Notes: a model not told the origin generated them from the sequence alone. DNA of 33,188 bases from Micavibrio sp. (GCA_002710775.1 PALX01000024.1:1-33188); one strand, 5' to 3'. Positions 1 through 8,171 are shown, numbered from the stretch's first letter. Translations and numbers: made by a program.

Positions 1-600
1 CGATGGCTGAGACGAAGAAAAGATACGTCCATCATTACGAAAATCTGCATCATCATCGAGCAATTCTTCGATATGGCTATTCATCGGGATACGCACATCA
101 GAAGCTGAGAGAACTTTGCCCGTAGCCACTTCAATCAAGCGCGTGCTCACAAGAACTTCGTTACCGCCAACCGCATATGTGCCGACAACCGCCGCACCGG
201 CATCGCGTGCTTCAGCAATCGCGCGTGCATCACGGGACAGCAGAAACTCACCGCTTGCCGCTTTGCTTGACTCTCTTAAATATAAAGAACGGCGAAGACG
301 GATTTCAGAAACATTCTCGAACCCTTCTTCGACAAAACGTGTCATCATCTGATCAGAAAAAGAACGGCCAAGTGGTGATGATGTATCCAGCTTGTTTACA
401 TTAGACAATGTCGCTACAACAATCGGCGTATCATAATCAACCATATCAGAGGACTGAGAGATCAACGCATCCGCGGCATTGTAACTATAGAAAGACAAAT
501 TCACACGTCTTTCAAACGGCTTTGAGTAATTTGAACACGCGGCCATCAAAAGCACTGTGCTCACCATCACAAATGTATTAAGAATATTTTTCATCATCAT
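1..600 (-). CDS. FlgO-family outer-membrane lipoprotein, partial
   Basis: This gene reads leftwards off the window edge, so only the first 200 residues are visible. It begins with ATGATGATG at 600-592, preceded by GGAAAAAAGAC as a plausible ribosome-binding site. The N-terminus is a lipoprotein signal: a hydrophobic stretch ending in the lipobox LMAAC, with Cys at residue 22. The body (residues about 55-170) matches my recollection of the FlgO domain: a 'PIVVATLSNV' strand, 'SPLGRSFSDQMMTRFVEEGF', an 'AIAEARDAGAAVVGTYAVGG' segment, and 'STRLIEVATGKVLSASDVRIP'. FlgO-like proteins are outer-membrane lipoproteins tied to flagellar stability in Vibrio, but in many bacteria the domain occurs without flagellar genes and its role is unknown. 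No flagellar gene is seen here. It is divergent from the ResB operon. The family call is from memory of sequence pattern. Confidence 0.75.
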   Translation of the reverse strand, partial: MMMKNILNTFVMVSTVLLMAACSNYSKPFERRVNLSFYSYNAADALISQSSDMVDYDTPIVVATLSNVNKLDTSSPLGRSFSDQMMTRFVEEGFENVSEIRLRRSLYLRESSKAASGEFLLSRDARAIAEARDAGAAVVGTYAVGGNEVLVSTRLIEVATGKVLSASDVRIPMNSHIEELLDDDADFRNDGRIFSSSQPS

Positions 601-651
601 GTCTTTTTTCCATTTAAAAATTGCTGTAATGAGTCTACCAACTGCTTATAG

Positions 652-657
652 TATAAT
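652..657 (+). promoter_or_regulatory. Putative -10 box for the resB operon
   Basis: A perfect TATAAT lies 19 nt before the resB ATG in the 76-bp divergent gap. No good -35 is seen at 16-18 bp spacing. Transcription would start near 664, giving a leader of about 13 nt without a Shine-Dalgarno sequence. Confidence 0.35.
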
Positions 658-676
658 CTAGCCCTAAACATAAAAA

Positions 677-1765
677 ATGAACAAAGAGTTATTGTTAAAG
701 TATTGTCACCGCCTTGGAAGTCCCAGTATCATGCTGTGGACCTTGCCTTTACTGATGATTTTACTGGTTGTGGGTACAGTTCAACAAAAATATCTTGGGC
801 TTTATAGGGCTATTCACTTGTATTTTGATAGCTGGATCATCTGGGCCGGCCCCATCCCTCTACCGGGCTTTTATATCATTATGGGTATATTCAGCATCAA
901 TCTAGTTTTCCGTTTTTTGTTCAAAAGCCCCTGGATATGGTCAAAAGTCGGCCTGCACCTGACACATTTCGGTGCTGTCGTTTTGGTTATTGGCGGGTTA
1001 TTCACGACCATAACCGCTAAAGAAGGATATCTGCCAATCCTTGAAGGTAATACAGGACGCTATATCTCTGACTATCACAACCGTGTTCTCGTTGTTTTTG
1101 AAAACGACAAAGAAATCGCCGTCATCCCTTTCAATAAAATGGTAGTGGGAAGTGTTTTAAATATTGGCGATACGACCATCACTATTCAAAGCAAATGTGA
1201 GAACTGCACAATAGAAAAACGAGAAGAAAGCGATAATAAAAACGATAACCAAAATTATGCGGGTATGGCCCAGTTCATGGCACTCAAAAACACCGCACTT
1301 GATAAACAAAACGAATTGAACATGAGCGGTATAACCATCATCCATGGTGACCAGACATATATCGCTTTCGAAGGCATGCCAAAGCCACTTGAGATTGAAG
1401 AATATCAGCTCATTCTTGGGAAAGAGCAACGGGCGTTGCCGTTCTCTGTTACCCTCAAAGACTTTAAAAAAGAAACCTATCCTGGCTCGAGCACAGCACG
1501 TGCCTTTTCATCAGATGTTGTCATCAATGACCATGACACATCATGGCCCGCCACGATCAGCATGAATCAACCTTTGCGCTATCGTGGTTATACGCTTTAT
1601 CAATCATCTTATTTGCTATCCGGCGGCACTGAACAAACAGTGCTCAGCGTTGTTGAAAATAAAGGACGTATCTTTCCTTATGTCGCCATCCTCCTGATGG
1701 GCATTGGCTTGATATTGCATATTGCGCTCTATCTCATACGAACAAAAGAAAAGAAGGCTCCATGA
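677..1765 (+). CDS. resB: ResB-like System II cytochrome c maturation protein
   Basis: Membrane protein of 362 residues resembling short ResB/Ccs1 proteins, which work with CcsA to move heme across the membrane and attach it to apocytochrome c. Hydrophobic segments lie at about 17-35, 62-82 and 92-112, with a last one near 333-353. Between them is a periplasmic region of about 215 residues. His94 and His97 (in GLHLTHFG) sit at the start of the third helix, where heme-handling histidines are expected. The C-terminal part has the ResB-like 'PLRYRGYTLYQSSY' segment, which usually precedes the last helix. The stop codon overlaps the next start as ATGA, so it is translationally coupled to ccsA. 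The start ATG at 677 has no Shine-Dalgarno sequence but the reading frame begins sensibly there. A CxxC (KCENC) in the periplasmic loop is of unknown meaning. System I (Ccm) is the usual alphaproteobacterial pathway. Confidence 0.8.
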   Translation: MNKELLLKYCHRLGSPSIMLWTLPLLMILLVVGTVQQKYLGLYRAIHLYFDSWIIWAGPIPLPGFYIIMGIFSINLVFRFLFKSPWIWSKVGLHLTHFGAVVLVIGGLFTTITAKEGYLPILEGNTGRYISDYHNRVLVVFENDKEIAVIPFNKMVVGSVLNIGDTTITIQSKCENCTIEKREESDNKNDNQNYAGMAQFMALKNTALDKQNELNMSGITIIHGDQTYIAFEGMPKPLEIEEYQLILGKEQRALPFSVTLKDFKKETYPGSSTARAFSSDVVINDHDTSWPATISMNQPLRYRGYTLYQSSYLLSGGTEQTVLSVVENKGRIFPYVAILLMGIGLILHIALYLIRTKEKKAP

Positions 1766-3516
1766 CTCGTCATATTCTCCTCCTTTTCTGTCTTCTTCTA
1801 ACCTGCCTGAATAACAGCGTTCAAGCCAAAGGTTTGCCTTTGGACCAATTCGGCACACTACCAATTTTACATGAAGGCCGCCTCAAACCCATGGATAGCT
1901 TTGCCCGCATACAATGGAAAAGACTATCAGGCGAAAACGCCGATAAAAACGCCATCGCATGGCTGGCTGAGACAATCTTCGATCCGGCGCGCAGTGTTCA
2001 ACGGCCAATTTTTCGTATCAGAAGTGAGGCCTTAAAAACACAGCTTGGCTTAACGGAAGAACAAGAATATTACAGCTATCTTGATCTGATTGACGCTATT
2101 GCCCGCACAAAAGAAACAGCATTGAAACTTGCCGCAGTAGAAACAAAATTTTTAAGTCAGCAACAAATCGACTTTCTAGTGCTCCATGACAATGTCTATG
2201 TCTATGAGCAAATGTTACGGGCTTTATCCGCAATCCTGCCACTCAATGTTGCCGCACCTAAAGAATATAGTGACAAGAAAAATCCAAGCTATCTCGACTT
2301 GCAAAAATTCGCTGTGCTCATACAACAAAAAGGCGGCGATTTAGCCGATAAGATGGGTCTTGTTCGTATGGGCGGCGTCGGCAACGAATTGTTCCGCATT
2401 ATCCCGCCGCAATGGCAATCTGACGGGAAAACATGGCATAGCCCATGGGTCGTTATTAACGAAGGAAAAGGGGGACCGCTTTCCGCCGCCTATCTTGAAC
2501 AATGGAAAACCATGGCTCTGTCATATCGGGACAACAACGCCGAGGCTTTCATAGAGGCAACTCGAAAAGCACATACATTGCTCGACCAGAACATCGTGAA
2601 ACTTAAGGCGGAGAGACTATACAGCCAAATCAATCCATTCTTCTGGGCCAAAATTGGTTATGTGCTTACCTTTATTTTCAGCATTTTCTGGCTGGCATCA
2701 GGCCATCATTCTTTATGGCGTCCGGCGATGGTTACCTATCTGGGCGGGAAGGCGTTTCATATTCTCGGTCTTGGTATGCGCATCTTTATTTTGGAAAGAC
2801 CACCTGTCGCCTCTCTTTATGAATCGTTGCTATTCGTGTCGCTGATCTGTGTGGTTATTGCCTTTATGATCGAATGGAAGCAACGCAAAGGGGTGGCGAT
2901 CACTTTGGGGAGCATAAGCGGCTTTGTCCTGCTTTGGCTTTCTTTGACCTTCACACAAGACGGGGAAACAAAGGATGTTCTTGTTGCTGTCCTGAATACA
3001 AATTTCTGGCTCGGGACACATGTCCTGATGATCAGCATCGGCTATGCTTTTTGTGTATTATCAGGTCTGTACGCGCATTTTATGCTTTGGATGGATAAGG
3101 TCAAAGGACCGGAAAGCCGCCTCCTCTTTGTTGGTCTTTTAATGTCGCTATTTTTTACAGCCATCGGTACAGCACTCGGCGGTATTTGGGCCGATCAAAG
3201 TTGGGGCAGGTTTTGGGGATGGGATCCCAAAGAAAATGGCGCACTTCTTATCGTCCTCTGGCTGATCTGGATCATTCATGGCCGATTAAGTGGCCATATT
3301 ACAAAACACCGTCTAAATGCTGCATCTGCCGCACTGCTTATTATTATTGCTCTGTCATGGTTTGGCACAAATCTCTTAGGCGTTGGCCTTCATAGCTACG
3401 GCTTCACCACTGGTCTGACCGCTGGGCTAGTCACTTTTTGTACGTTAAATCTGGCGGTTATTCTTGGCTTTTGGTACCGAACCCATATATTAGAAAAAAG
3501 AAAACAACAGACATAG
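1762..3516 (+). CDS. ccsA: CcsA/CcmF-family cytochrome c assembly protein with long N-terminal domain
   Basis: 584 residues. The C-terminal half is a multi-pass membrane domain with the tryptophan-rich heme-handling motif WGRFWGWDPKE at about residues 480-490 and conserved histidines on flanking helices (THVLM, GLHSYGF). That is the CcsA/CcmC/CcmF signature of heme delivery to apocytochrome c. A signal peptide (about 1-22, ending VQA) is followed by roughly 270 periplasmic residues beginning 'LPILHEGRLKPMDSFAR'. Comparable N-terminal regions occur, as I recall, in the long CcsA proteins of Bacteroidetes, Planctomycetes and Epsilonproteobacteria. The domain shows no heme-binding CxxCH. The gene overlaps resB by 4 nt and is followed after 6 nt by the thioredoxin gene, so the three act as one unit: ResB-CcsA as synthase, TlpA as reductant for the apocytochrome CxxCH cysteines. 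Confidence 0.85.
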   Translation: MTRHILLLFCLLLTCLNNSVQAKGLPLDQFGTLPILHEGRLKPMDSFARIQWKRLSGENADKNAIAWLAETIFDPARSVQRPIFRIRSEALKTQLGLTEEQEYYSYLDLIDAIARTKETALKLAAVETKFLSQQQIDFLVLHDNVYVYEQMLRALSAILPLNVAAPKEYSDKKNPSYLDLQKFAVLIQQKGGDLADKMGLVRMGGVGNELFRIIPPQWQSDGKTWHSPWVVINEGKGGPLSAAYLEQWKTMALSYRDNNAEAFIEATRKAHTLLDQNIVKLKAERLYSQINPFFWAKIGYVLTFIFSIFWLASGHHSLWRPAMVTYLGGKAFHILGLGMRIFILERPPVASLYESLLFVSLICVVIAFMIEWKQRKGVAITLGSISGFVLLWLSLTFTQDGETKDVLVAVLNTNFWLGTHVLMISIGYAFCVLSGLYAHFMLWMDKVKGPESRLLFVGLLMSLFFTAIGTALGGIWADQSWGRFWGWDPKENGALLIVLWLIWIIHGRLSGHITKHRLNAASAALLIIIALSWFGTNLLGVGLHSYGFTTGLTAGLVTFCTLNLAVILGFWYRTHILEKRKQQT

Positions 3517-3522
3517 ACACCC

Positions 3523-4104
3523 ATGACAAACTTCCTTTTAACCGCCGCCGCCATCTTGATCGCGCTTGGCTATGCCTTTTATACAGATAAGCTTGAGATT
3601 CCGCAGGGCTATAAAAGCAATAGGCCAAGCCCCGAAGCTATCGCCAAAATAAAAATGGCCGAAAATGATTACGGGCTCAAAGACCTTGCTGACAAGATAC
3701 AAAAAGTTCCATCATTTTCTTTTGAAGACCTTAATGGCACAAAACATAGTATCGAAGATTTCCGCGGCAAAACTGTCATTATCAATTTTTGGGCTACGTG
3801 GTGTCCGCCTTGTATTACTGAATTTCCTGATCTAATTGAGATTGCCGCAACGCGTGAGGATATCGTTTTGATTGCCATTTCCAACGATCTGCGCGAAGAA
3901 AAAATTGCGCCATTCCTTGCGAAGATGGATAAGGCGCATATGAGCTCAGCCGATGTGATTGTGGCTTATGATGCCGATAAATCAATCACACAGGATTTAT
4001 TTCAGACGTACCGCCTGCCCGAAAGCATCATCGTCACACCCGATGGCTATATGAAACAAAAAATAGTCGGGATCATTGACTGGAAAAAAGATATCGATCT
4101 TTAA
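3523..4104 (+). CDS. TlpA/ResA-type membrane-anchored thiol-disulfide oxidoreductase
   Basis: 193 residues. An N-terminal membrane anchor (residues about 3-20) is followed by a linker and a thioredoxin fold from about residue 62. The active site is CPPC at 94-97 in the context NFWATWCPPC, typical of TlpA/ResA proteins that reduce disulfides outside the membrane. A cis-Pro-like segment (YRLPESIIVTPDG) follows in the expected place. It starts 6 nt after ccsA, so the likely job is to keep apocytochrome c cysteines reduced for heme attachment by ResB-CcsA. The last codons converge on truA with only 15 bp between stops, and I see no terminator hairpin there. It could also be a general periplasmic reductase; the operon context favours cytochrome maturation. 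Confidence 0.85.
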   Translation: MTNFLLTAAAILIALGYAFYTDKLEIPQGYKSNRPSPEAIAKIKMAENDYGLKDLADKIQKVPSFSFEDLNGTKHSIEDFRGKTVIINFWATWCPPCITEFPDLIEIAATREDIVLIAISNDLREEKIAPFLAKMDKAHMSSADVIVAYDADKSITQDLFQTYRLPESIIVTPDGYMKQKIVGIIDWKKDIDL

Positions 4105-4119
4105 GTCTCTGGCTCCGCC

Positions 4120-4890
4120 CTAATAGTCAATACGGGTCATGTAGAGACCATCCGCTGGTGCCGTCGGTCCGCCTTCAGTTCTGTCTTTTGCTTCCAGCGC
4201 ATGTTTTACATCAATCGGCTTCCATTTCCCCTCACCGACGAGTGAAAGCGTTCCCGCAATATTGCGCACTTGGTGATGAAGGAAAGATTTACCCTCAACC
4301 TCTATCAGCAATTCTTGTCCGCCGAAATCATCATATCTGCGCTCTTTGATATCAATACGCTCTATTGTTTTCATCGGCGAGTTAGCCTGACAATTACTAT
4401 CACGAAACGTGCTGAAATCGTGATGACCAATCAAATGCTGCGCAGCTTCATACATAGATTTCACATCCAGCGCATGTTTGAAGTGCCATGCCTTACCCAA
4501 ATCCATAACAGGCCGCGCACGTCGGTTACAGATCACGCGGTAAGTATAAAGTTTGTTATGCGCCGAAAAGCGCGCATGGAAATCATCAGCGACGACTTCG
4601 GCATGGCGAATAATAATCGTGTCATTTAATAAATGGGCGTTGAGCGCTTTGGCAAGTTCAAACCCTTCCAGAGGACGCGCCCCATAATCGAGATCAAAAT
4701 GGGCGATCTGCGCCCATGCATGAACACCCGCGTCTGTGCGTCCTGCACCTGTGATGCTTATGTTTTGCTGACAGAATTTGTATATAGCTGTCTCAACAGA
4801 TTCTTGAATAGTGCGTAAGCCGTCCTGTTTTTGCCATCCATGATAGCCGCCGCCCATATATTCAATCGTGATTTTCCAGCGCTTAAGCAT
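4120..4890 (-). CDS. truA: tRNA pseudouridine(38-40) synthase TruA
   Basis: 256 residues, the normal TruA length. It converts uridines 38-40 in the anticodon stem-loop of many tRNAs to pseudouridine. The catalytic aspartate is Asp53 in the motif GRTDAGVHA. Other family marks are 'EYMGGGYHGWQKQ' at the N-terminus, 'HARFSA' followed by the 'YTYRV'-like strand (here LYTYRVI), and 'SFLHHQVRNIAGTL' near the C-terminus. It is the last gene of the rmuC-def-csp-fmt-truA set on the minus strand, starting 14 nt after fmt stops. def-fmt-truA adjacency is common in bacteria. The call is secure. Confidence 0.95.
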   Translation of the reverse strand: MLKRWKITIEYMGGGYHGWQKQDGLRTIQESVETAIYKFCQQNISITGAGRTDAGVHAWAQIAHFDLDYGARPLEGFELAKALNAHLLNDTIIIRHAEVVADDFHARFSAHNKLYTYRVICNRRARPVMDLGKAWHFKHALDVKSMYEAAQHLIGHHDFSTFRDSNCQANSPMKTIERIDIKERRYDDFGGQELLIEVEGKSFLHHQVRNIAGTLSLVGEGKWKPIDVKHALEAKDRTEGGPTAPADGLYMTRIDY

Positions 4891-4904
4891 AATGAGACTT
4901 TTAC

Positions 4905-5876
4905 TTATTTTAAAATTTCGCCAATATGAACATAGCCGCCGTTAAAGGCTGAGGCAAAATCCATGATGTTGCTGTTTTGAGGTTTCAGCATAGTAAGTTT
5001 AAGCACCGTGTTATTACCGCAAGCTACATGACCTTTTTTATCCAAAATTTCGCCCGGCTCTTGTGTATGAATTTCATCACTCAGTTCGGCATATAACACC
5101 TTGATCGCAATAGTCACTTCTTCCTCATGTTCCGTATCGGGGACACGAATATTGGTGTATGTACCAGGCCAGGGATTAAGCGCTCTGATCTGGCGATCAA
5201 TCTCGATTGCGGGCCGCGACCAATCAATCAGCCCGTCTTCTTTTTTCAGCATTTTGGCGTAGGTGGAAAGCGCCTCATCTTGTACTTCCATATCCAGTTC
5301 TTCATCCCGTGCCAGCGTATCGAGGACAGGCAAAATAAGCTTGCCTCCCAAGTCAGACAAATCATCATGGAGATCCTGCGCCGTCATCTCATCGGTAATT
5401 GGTACAGACTCTTTTGATATCATCGGGCCTGTATCAAGCCCCTCTTCCATCCTCATAATTGTCACACCGGATTCTGTATCGCCCGCCCATATTGCCCGCT
5501 GTATAGGCGAAGCACCGCGCCATCTTGGCAAGAGCGAGGCATGAATATTAATGCATCCATATTTTGGCGCATCCAATATAACGCGCGGCAGAATAAGACC
5601 ATACGCCGCCACAACGGCCACATCAGCATTCAGCGCTAAAAACTCTTGCTGGTCTTCTTCTTTACGTAAAGACAGCGGTGTGTATACGGGAATGTCTTTA
5701 TCATCAGCGTAATCATGCACGGGTGAGCGCGTGATCTTCTGTCCGCGGCCAGACGGGCGCGGGGGCTGAGAAAAAACGGCCACTACATCGTAATGGCCGC
5801 TTTCATAAATCTCTTTGAGGGCAGGAACCGCAAAATCGGGTGTACCCATAAAAATTACTTTTAATCTATCGGTCAT
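4905..5876 (-). CDS. fmt: Methionyl-tRNA formyltransferase
   Basis: 323 residues. It formylates Met-tRNAfMet for initiation of protein synthesis, paired with Def, which removes the formyl group later. The formyl-transferase core shows 'IFMGTPDFAVPAL' at the N-terminus and the catalytic set Asn110, His112 and Asp148 in NIHASLLPRWRGASPIQRA and 'EGLDTGPM'. The C-terminal tRNA-binding domain (about 205-323) begins near 'DWSRPAIEIDRQIRALNPWPGTY'. The start is unusual. The only Shine-Dalgarno match, AAGGAG, directly abuts the ATG with no spacer, and both lie in a hairpin at 5871-5892. No better in-frame start is visible, because GTPDF must be kept. It follows the cold-shock gene by 26 nt. Confidence 0.95.
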   Translation of the reverse strand: MTDRLKVIFMGTPDFAVPALKEIYESGHYDVVAVFSQPPRPSGRGQKITRSPVHDYADDKDIPVYTPLSLRKEEDQQEFLALNADVAVVAAYGLILPRVILDAPKYGCINIHASLLPRWRGASPIQRAIWAGDTESGVTIMRMEEGLDTGPMISKESVPITDEMTAQDLHDDLSDLGGKLILPVLDTLARDEELDMEVQDEALSTYAKMLKKEDGLIDWSRPAIEIDRQIRALNPWPGTYTNIRVPDTEHEEEVTIAIKVLYAELSDEIHTQEPGEILDKKGHVACGNNTVLKLTMLKPQNSNIMDFASAFNGGYVHIGEILK

Positions 5877-5892
5877 CTCCTTAAGAGATACC
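5871..5892 (-). promoter_or_regulatory. Hairpin over the fmt ribosome-binding site and start
   Basis: In the mRNA sense, GGTATCTC pairs with GAGATGACC around the loop TTAAG, an 8-bp stem with one bulged G. It covers AAGGAG and the fmt ATG. Such a structure could limit fmt initiation. The pairing is seen in the sequence; its regulatory use is inference. Confidence 0.45.
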
Positions 5893-5902
5893 GTTTTAGC
5901 TA

Positions 5903-6112
5903 TTATTCAGCAACAGAAATATTTGATGCGAATGTTTTACCATTCTCTGTCGCACGCTCAAAGTTTACACTTTGGCCTTCGTCCAAGCGCTGAAGACCAG
6001 CAGCCTGTACGCCTGAAATGTGAACGAAAATATCTTTCGAGCCATCTTCAGGTTGGATAAATCCATAGCCTTTTTCTGTGTTAAACCATTTGACTGTACC
6101 TTTTTCAGCCAT
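5903..6112 (-). CDS. Cold-shock domain protein (CspA family)
   Basis: 69 residues, the standard length of a single cold-shock domain. Both RNA-binding motifs are present: RNP1 as KGYGFI (14-19) and RNP2 as IFVHI (28-32). N-terminal 'GTVKWFN' and aromatic residues Trp9, Phe10, Phe18, Phe29 and His31 form the usual nucleic-acid face. Csp proteins bind single-stranded RNA and melt secondary structure. The ribosome-binding site AAAGGA lies 9-10 nt before the ATG. The gene sits between def and fmt, which are normally adjacent. About 180 nt separate it from the def stop, room for its own promoter and a long leader as in other csp genes, though I cannot name a convincing -35/-10 pair there. Whether it responds to cold or growth phase cannot be told from sequence. 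Confidence 0.95.
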   Translation of the reverse strand: MAEKGTVKWFNTEKGYGFIQPEDGSKDIFVHISGVQAAGLQRLDEGQSVNFERATENGKTFASNISVAE

Positions 6113-6291
6113 AATCGTAGTCCTTTCGTTTTTTATACCAGACAGTAATTCGTCGTTCGTCTTTAAGGAAAAAATCAGAAAGAACCGTCAGTCGTTTTTA
6201 AGTTACAGACATAATACAGTTACCTGTATGACATCTTTCTTATCCATATATGTTTTTTGACAAAATCGCAAGAAAAGACTGATAAATCTCT

Positions 6292-6903
6292 TTAATCGAG
6301 ATTATGAGATTTTTTATATTTTTCCAGTTTACGTACTAGTGTCGAACGCTTCAAACGAGAAAGGTGATCAATGAAAACGATGCCATTTAAGTGATCAATT
6401 TCATGCTGGACACAATGCGAATCCAATCCTTCAAATTCTTGTTCCTGCGTCTTACCATCGCGATCCAGATATCGTACTTTTACTTTTGCAGGACGCACGA
6501 CATCCGCAAATTGCCCAGGTACAGACAGGCACCCTTCCAAATAAGCTGATTTTTGTTCAGAGGCTTCAATGATCTCAGGATTCGCCATCATCAACACATT
6601 ATGCGTGTCGATCTCTTCATCTGTTTCTTCAGCACCAGCATCGCCGCGGCGCGCTGAGCCTATATGTAAGATACCATCCGCATCTTCACCCGTATATTTC
6701 CACGCGCCTTTTGGCACATCCATTACCAATACGCGCTGAAGCACACCGACCTGATTAGCCGATAAACCAATCCCATTATCGTCATACATCGTTTCTAGCA
6801 AATCATCCATCAGTGCTTGAACCTCTGATGTCACAGAATCAACAGGGTCACACACTGTTTTTAACGCCGGATCTGGTAAGTATAAAATTTGTCTAATCGC
6901 CAT
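6292..6903 (-). CDS. def: Peptide deformylase
   Basis: 203 residues, a metalloenzyme that removes the N-formyl group from nascent proteins. All three family motifs are present: motif I as GIGLSANQVG (Ser for the usual Ala), motif II as EGCLSVPG with metal ligand Cys125, and motif III as HEIDH with ligands His167 and His171 and catalytic Glu168. The protein is longer than the usual 170 or so residues because of an acidic insertion of about 30 residues (roughly 72-101) between the strand after motif I and 'NVLMMANPEI'. It begins 5 nt after rmuC ends, so the two are probably cotranscribed. fmt and truA follow in the same direction after the cold-shock gene. Confidence 0.95.
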   Translation of the reverse strand: MAIRQILYLPDPALKTVCDPVDSVTSEVQALMDDLLETMYDDNGIGLSANQVGVLQRVLVMDVPKGAWKYTGEDADGILHIGSARRGDAGAEETDEEIDTHNVLMMANPEIIEASEQKSAYLEGCLSVPGQFADVVRPAKVKVRYLDRDGKTQEQEFEGLDSHCVQHEIDHLNGIVFIDHLSRLKRSTLVRKLEKYKKSHNLD

Positions 6904-6908
6904 AGTAT

Positions 6909-8120
6909 TTATTTAGCCTTTTTACGAATTTCTTCAACATTATCTGTATCCTCACCCGCCTCTGATTGCATTATTCTGGGCGTTTTGTCAATTTTCGGTG
7001 ACGCTTCAATCCCTTTTTCTCCTTGGGCGGTGACATGTAGGTCCTCAAGCGTGCGGGCCTGAGGTAAAACACGACTTTCAAAAGAGCCCACCGCATCATT
7101 ATAGCCATTGAGCGCTTGCGTTAAACCACGGCCCATCTTCCCCATATGGTCGGCAAAAACACCGAGGCGTTTATAAAGCTCAGATGCCGCCGAGGATATC
7201 TTCTGCGCATTTTCAGCCAGCTCTACCTGACGCCAACTAAAATTCACCACTTTAAGCAATGACAACATCAAAGTCGGCGAGACAATAATCACCTTACTTT
7301 GCGCCGCATAGTCAACCAGTTCAGGGTCGGCATGAATAGCCGCGGAAAACACATGCTCGGAAGGTAAGAACAACACAGTGAAGTCCACATTTTCAATGCC
7401 CTCCCAATAAGACTTTTTCTTTAGCTCCTGCACATGGGCACGAACCTGACGTGCCAGAGACTGGGTGATTGTTTTATATTGTTCTTCTGTTTCAACATCT
7501 CCCATCGCTTGTGAGAAATCATGGAGCGGTGCTTTAGCATCAACGATAATTTTCAAGCCATCACCAAGAGTAATAACCGCATCAGGACGCAAGCGCTGAC
7601 CATCTATTTCCATACTCGCTTGTGTTTCAAAATGAACGCCTTTAATCAGGCCGGAATGTTCAAGAAGACCTTCCAGCACACGCTCGCCCCACTCACCTTG
7701 GTGGCGCGGATTACGAAGTGCGCCGTCTATACGGGCTGTAGTTTTTTGCAAGTACTGTATCTGCTCTATTAAAGACTGGTCCGTGCCTTTAATGTGGCCT
7801 AAAGATTCTTCTAATTTCTTCAGATGCTCTTTTACAGGCTTTACCATCTCATCAATAGAGGCCTGTCTTTTTTGCAAATCAAAAGACGCATCACTTTGTG
7901 CCTGTTTTAGACGCTCTTGTGCCAAATTGAGAAAGCTTTCAGAGGATTGGTTCAACGCTTCTTGGGACAGCGCCTTAAATTTATTCGATAAATCTTCCTC
8001 GGATTTTTCAATTTTTTTGCGCACCAAAAATACAACCAGCAAAGCCAGCGCAAAACCAAGACCAAAGCTCAGTAAATCCAATGATAATGATATATTTGTA
8101 ATATTCTCCATAGAATCCAT
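6909..8120 (-). CDS. rmuC: RmuC-family DNA recombination protein
   Basis: 403 residues. An N-terminal transmembrane helix (about 14-33) is followed by a coiled coil (about 36-115), then the RmuC domain with 'GEWGERVLEGLLEHSGL', 'RPDAVITLGDGLKIIVDAKAPL', and 'EHVFSAAIHADPELVDYAAQSKVIIVSPTLML'. The aspartate/lysine pattern around 'DAVI...IIVDAK' fits a PD-(D/E)xK nuclease fold. RmuC limits inversions between short inverted repeats in E. coli; the biochemical activity is not settled. The C-terminus is charged and disordered. The ATG at 8120 has no clear ribosome-binding site; an in-frame ATG nine nucleotides downstream is an alternative. It heads the minus-strand set ending in truA and is divergent from the pilin-like gene. 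Confidence 0.9.
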   Translation of the reverse strand: MDSMENITNISLSLDLLSFGLGFALALLVVFLVRKKIEKSEEDLSNKFKALSQEALNQSSESFLNLAQERLKQAQSDASFDLQKRQASIDEMVKPVKEHLKKLEESLGHIKGTDQSLIEQIQYLQKTTARIDGALRNPRHQGEWGERVLEGLLEHSGLIKGVHFETQASMEIDGQRLRPDAVITLGDGLKIIVDAKAPLHDFSQAMGDVETEEQYKTITQSLARQVRAHVQELKKKSYWEGIENVDFTVLFLPSEHVFSAAIHADPELVDYAAQSKVIIVSPTLMLSLLKVVNFSWRQVELAENAQKISSAASELYKRLGVFADHMGKMGRGLTQALNGYNDAVGSFESRVLPQARTLEDLHVTAQGEKGIEASPKIDKTPRIMQSEAGEDTDNVEEIRKKAK

Positions 8121-8127
8121 TTAAGCA

Positions 8128-8156
8128 TAAAACACAGGATACTTCGTAGTGTTTTA
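8128..8156. repeat. Inverted repeat between rmuC and the pilin-like gene
   Basis: TAAAACAC and GTGTTTTA form a perfect 8-bp inverted repeat around a 13-nt centre in the 64-bp divergent gap. It could be a shared operator or chance AT-rich pairing. It has no U-tract expected of a terminator serving either gene. Confidence 0.3.
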
Positions 8157-8171
8157 TTAAAAATTTTCTGT

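Noticed and set aside
116-404. Plus-strand frames at the left edge
   Set aside because: They run antisense to the FlgO-like gene, which has a signal peptide and domain match.
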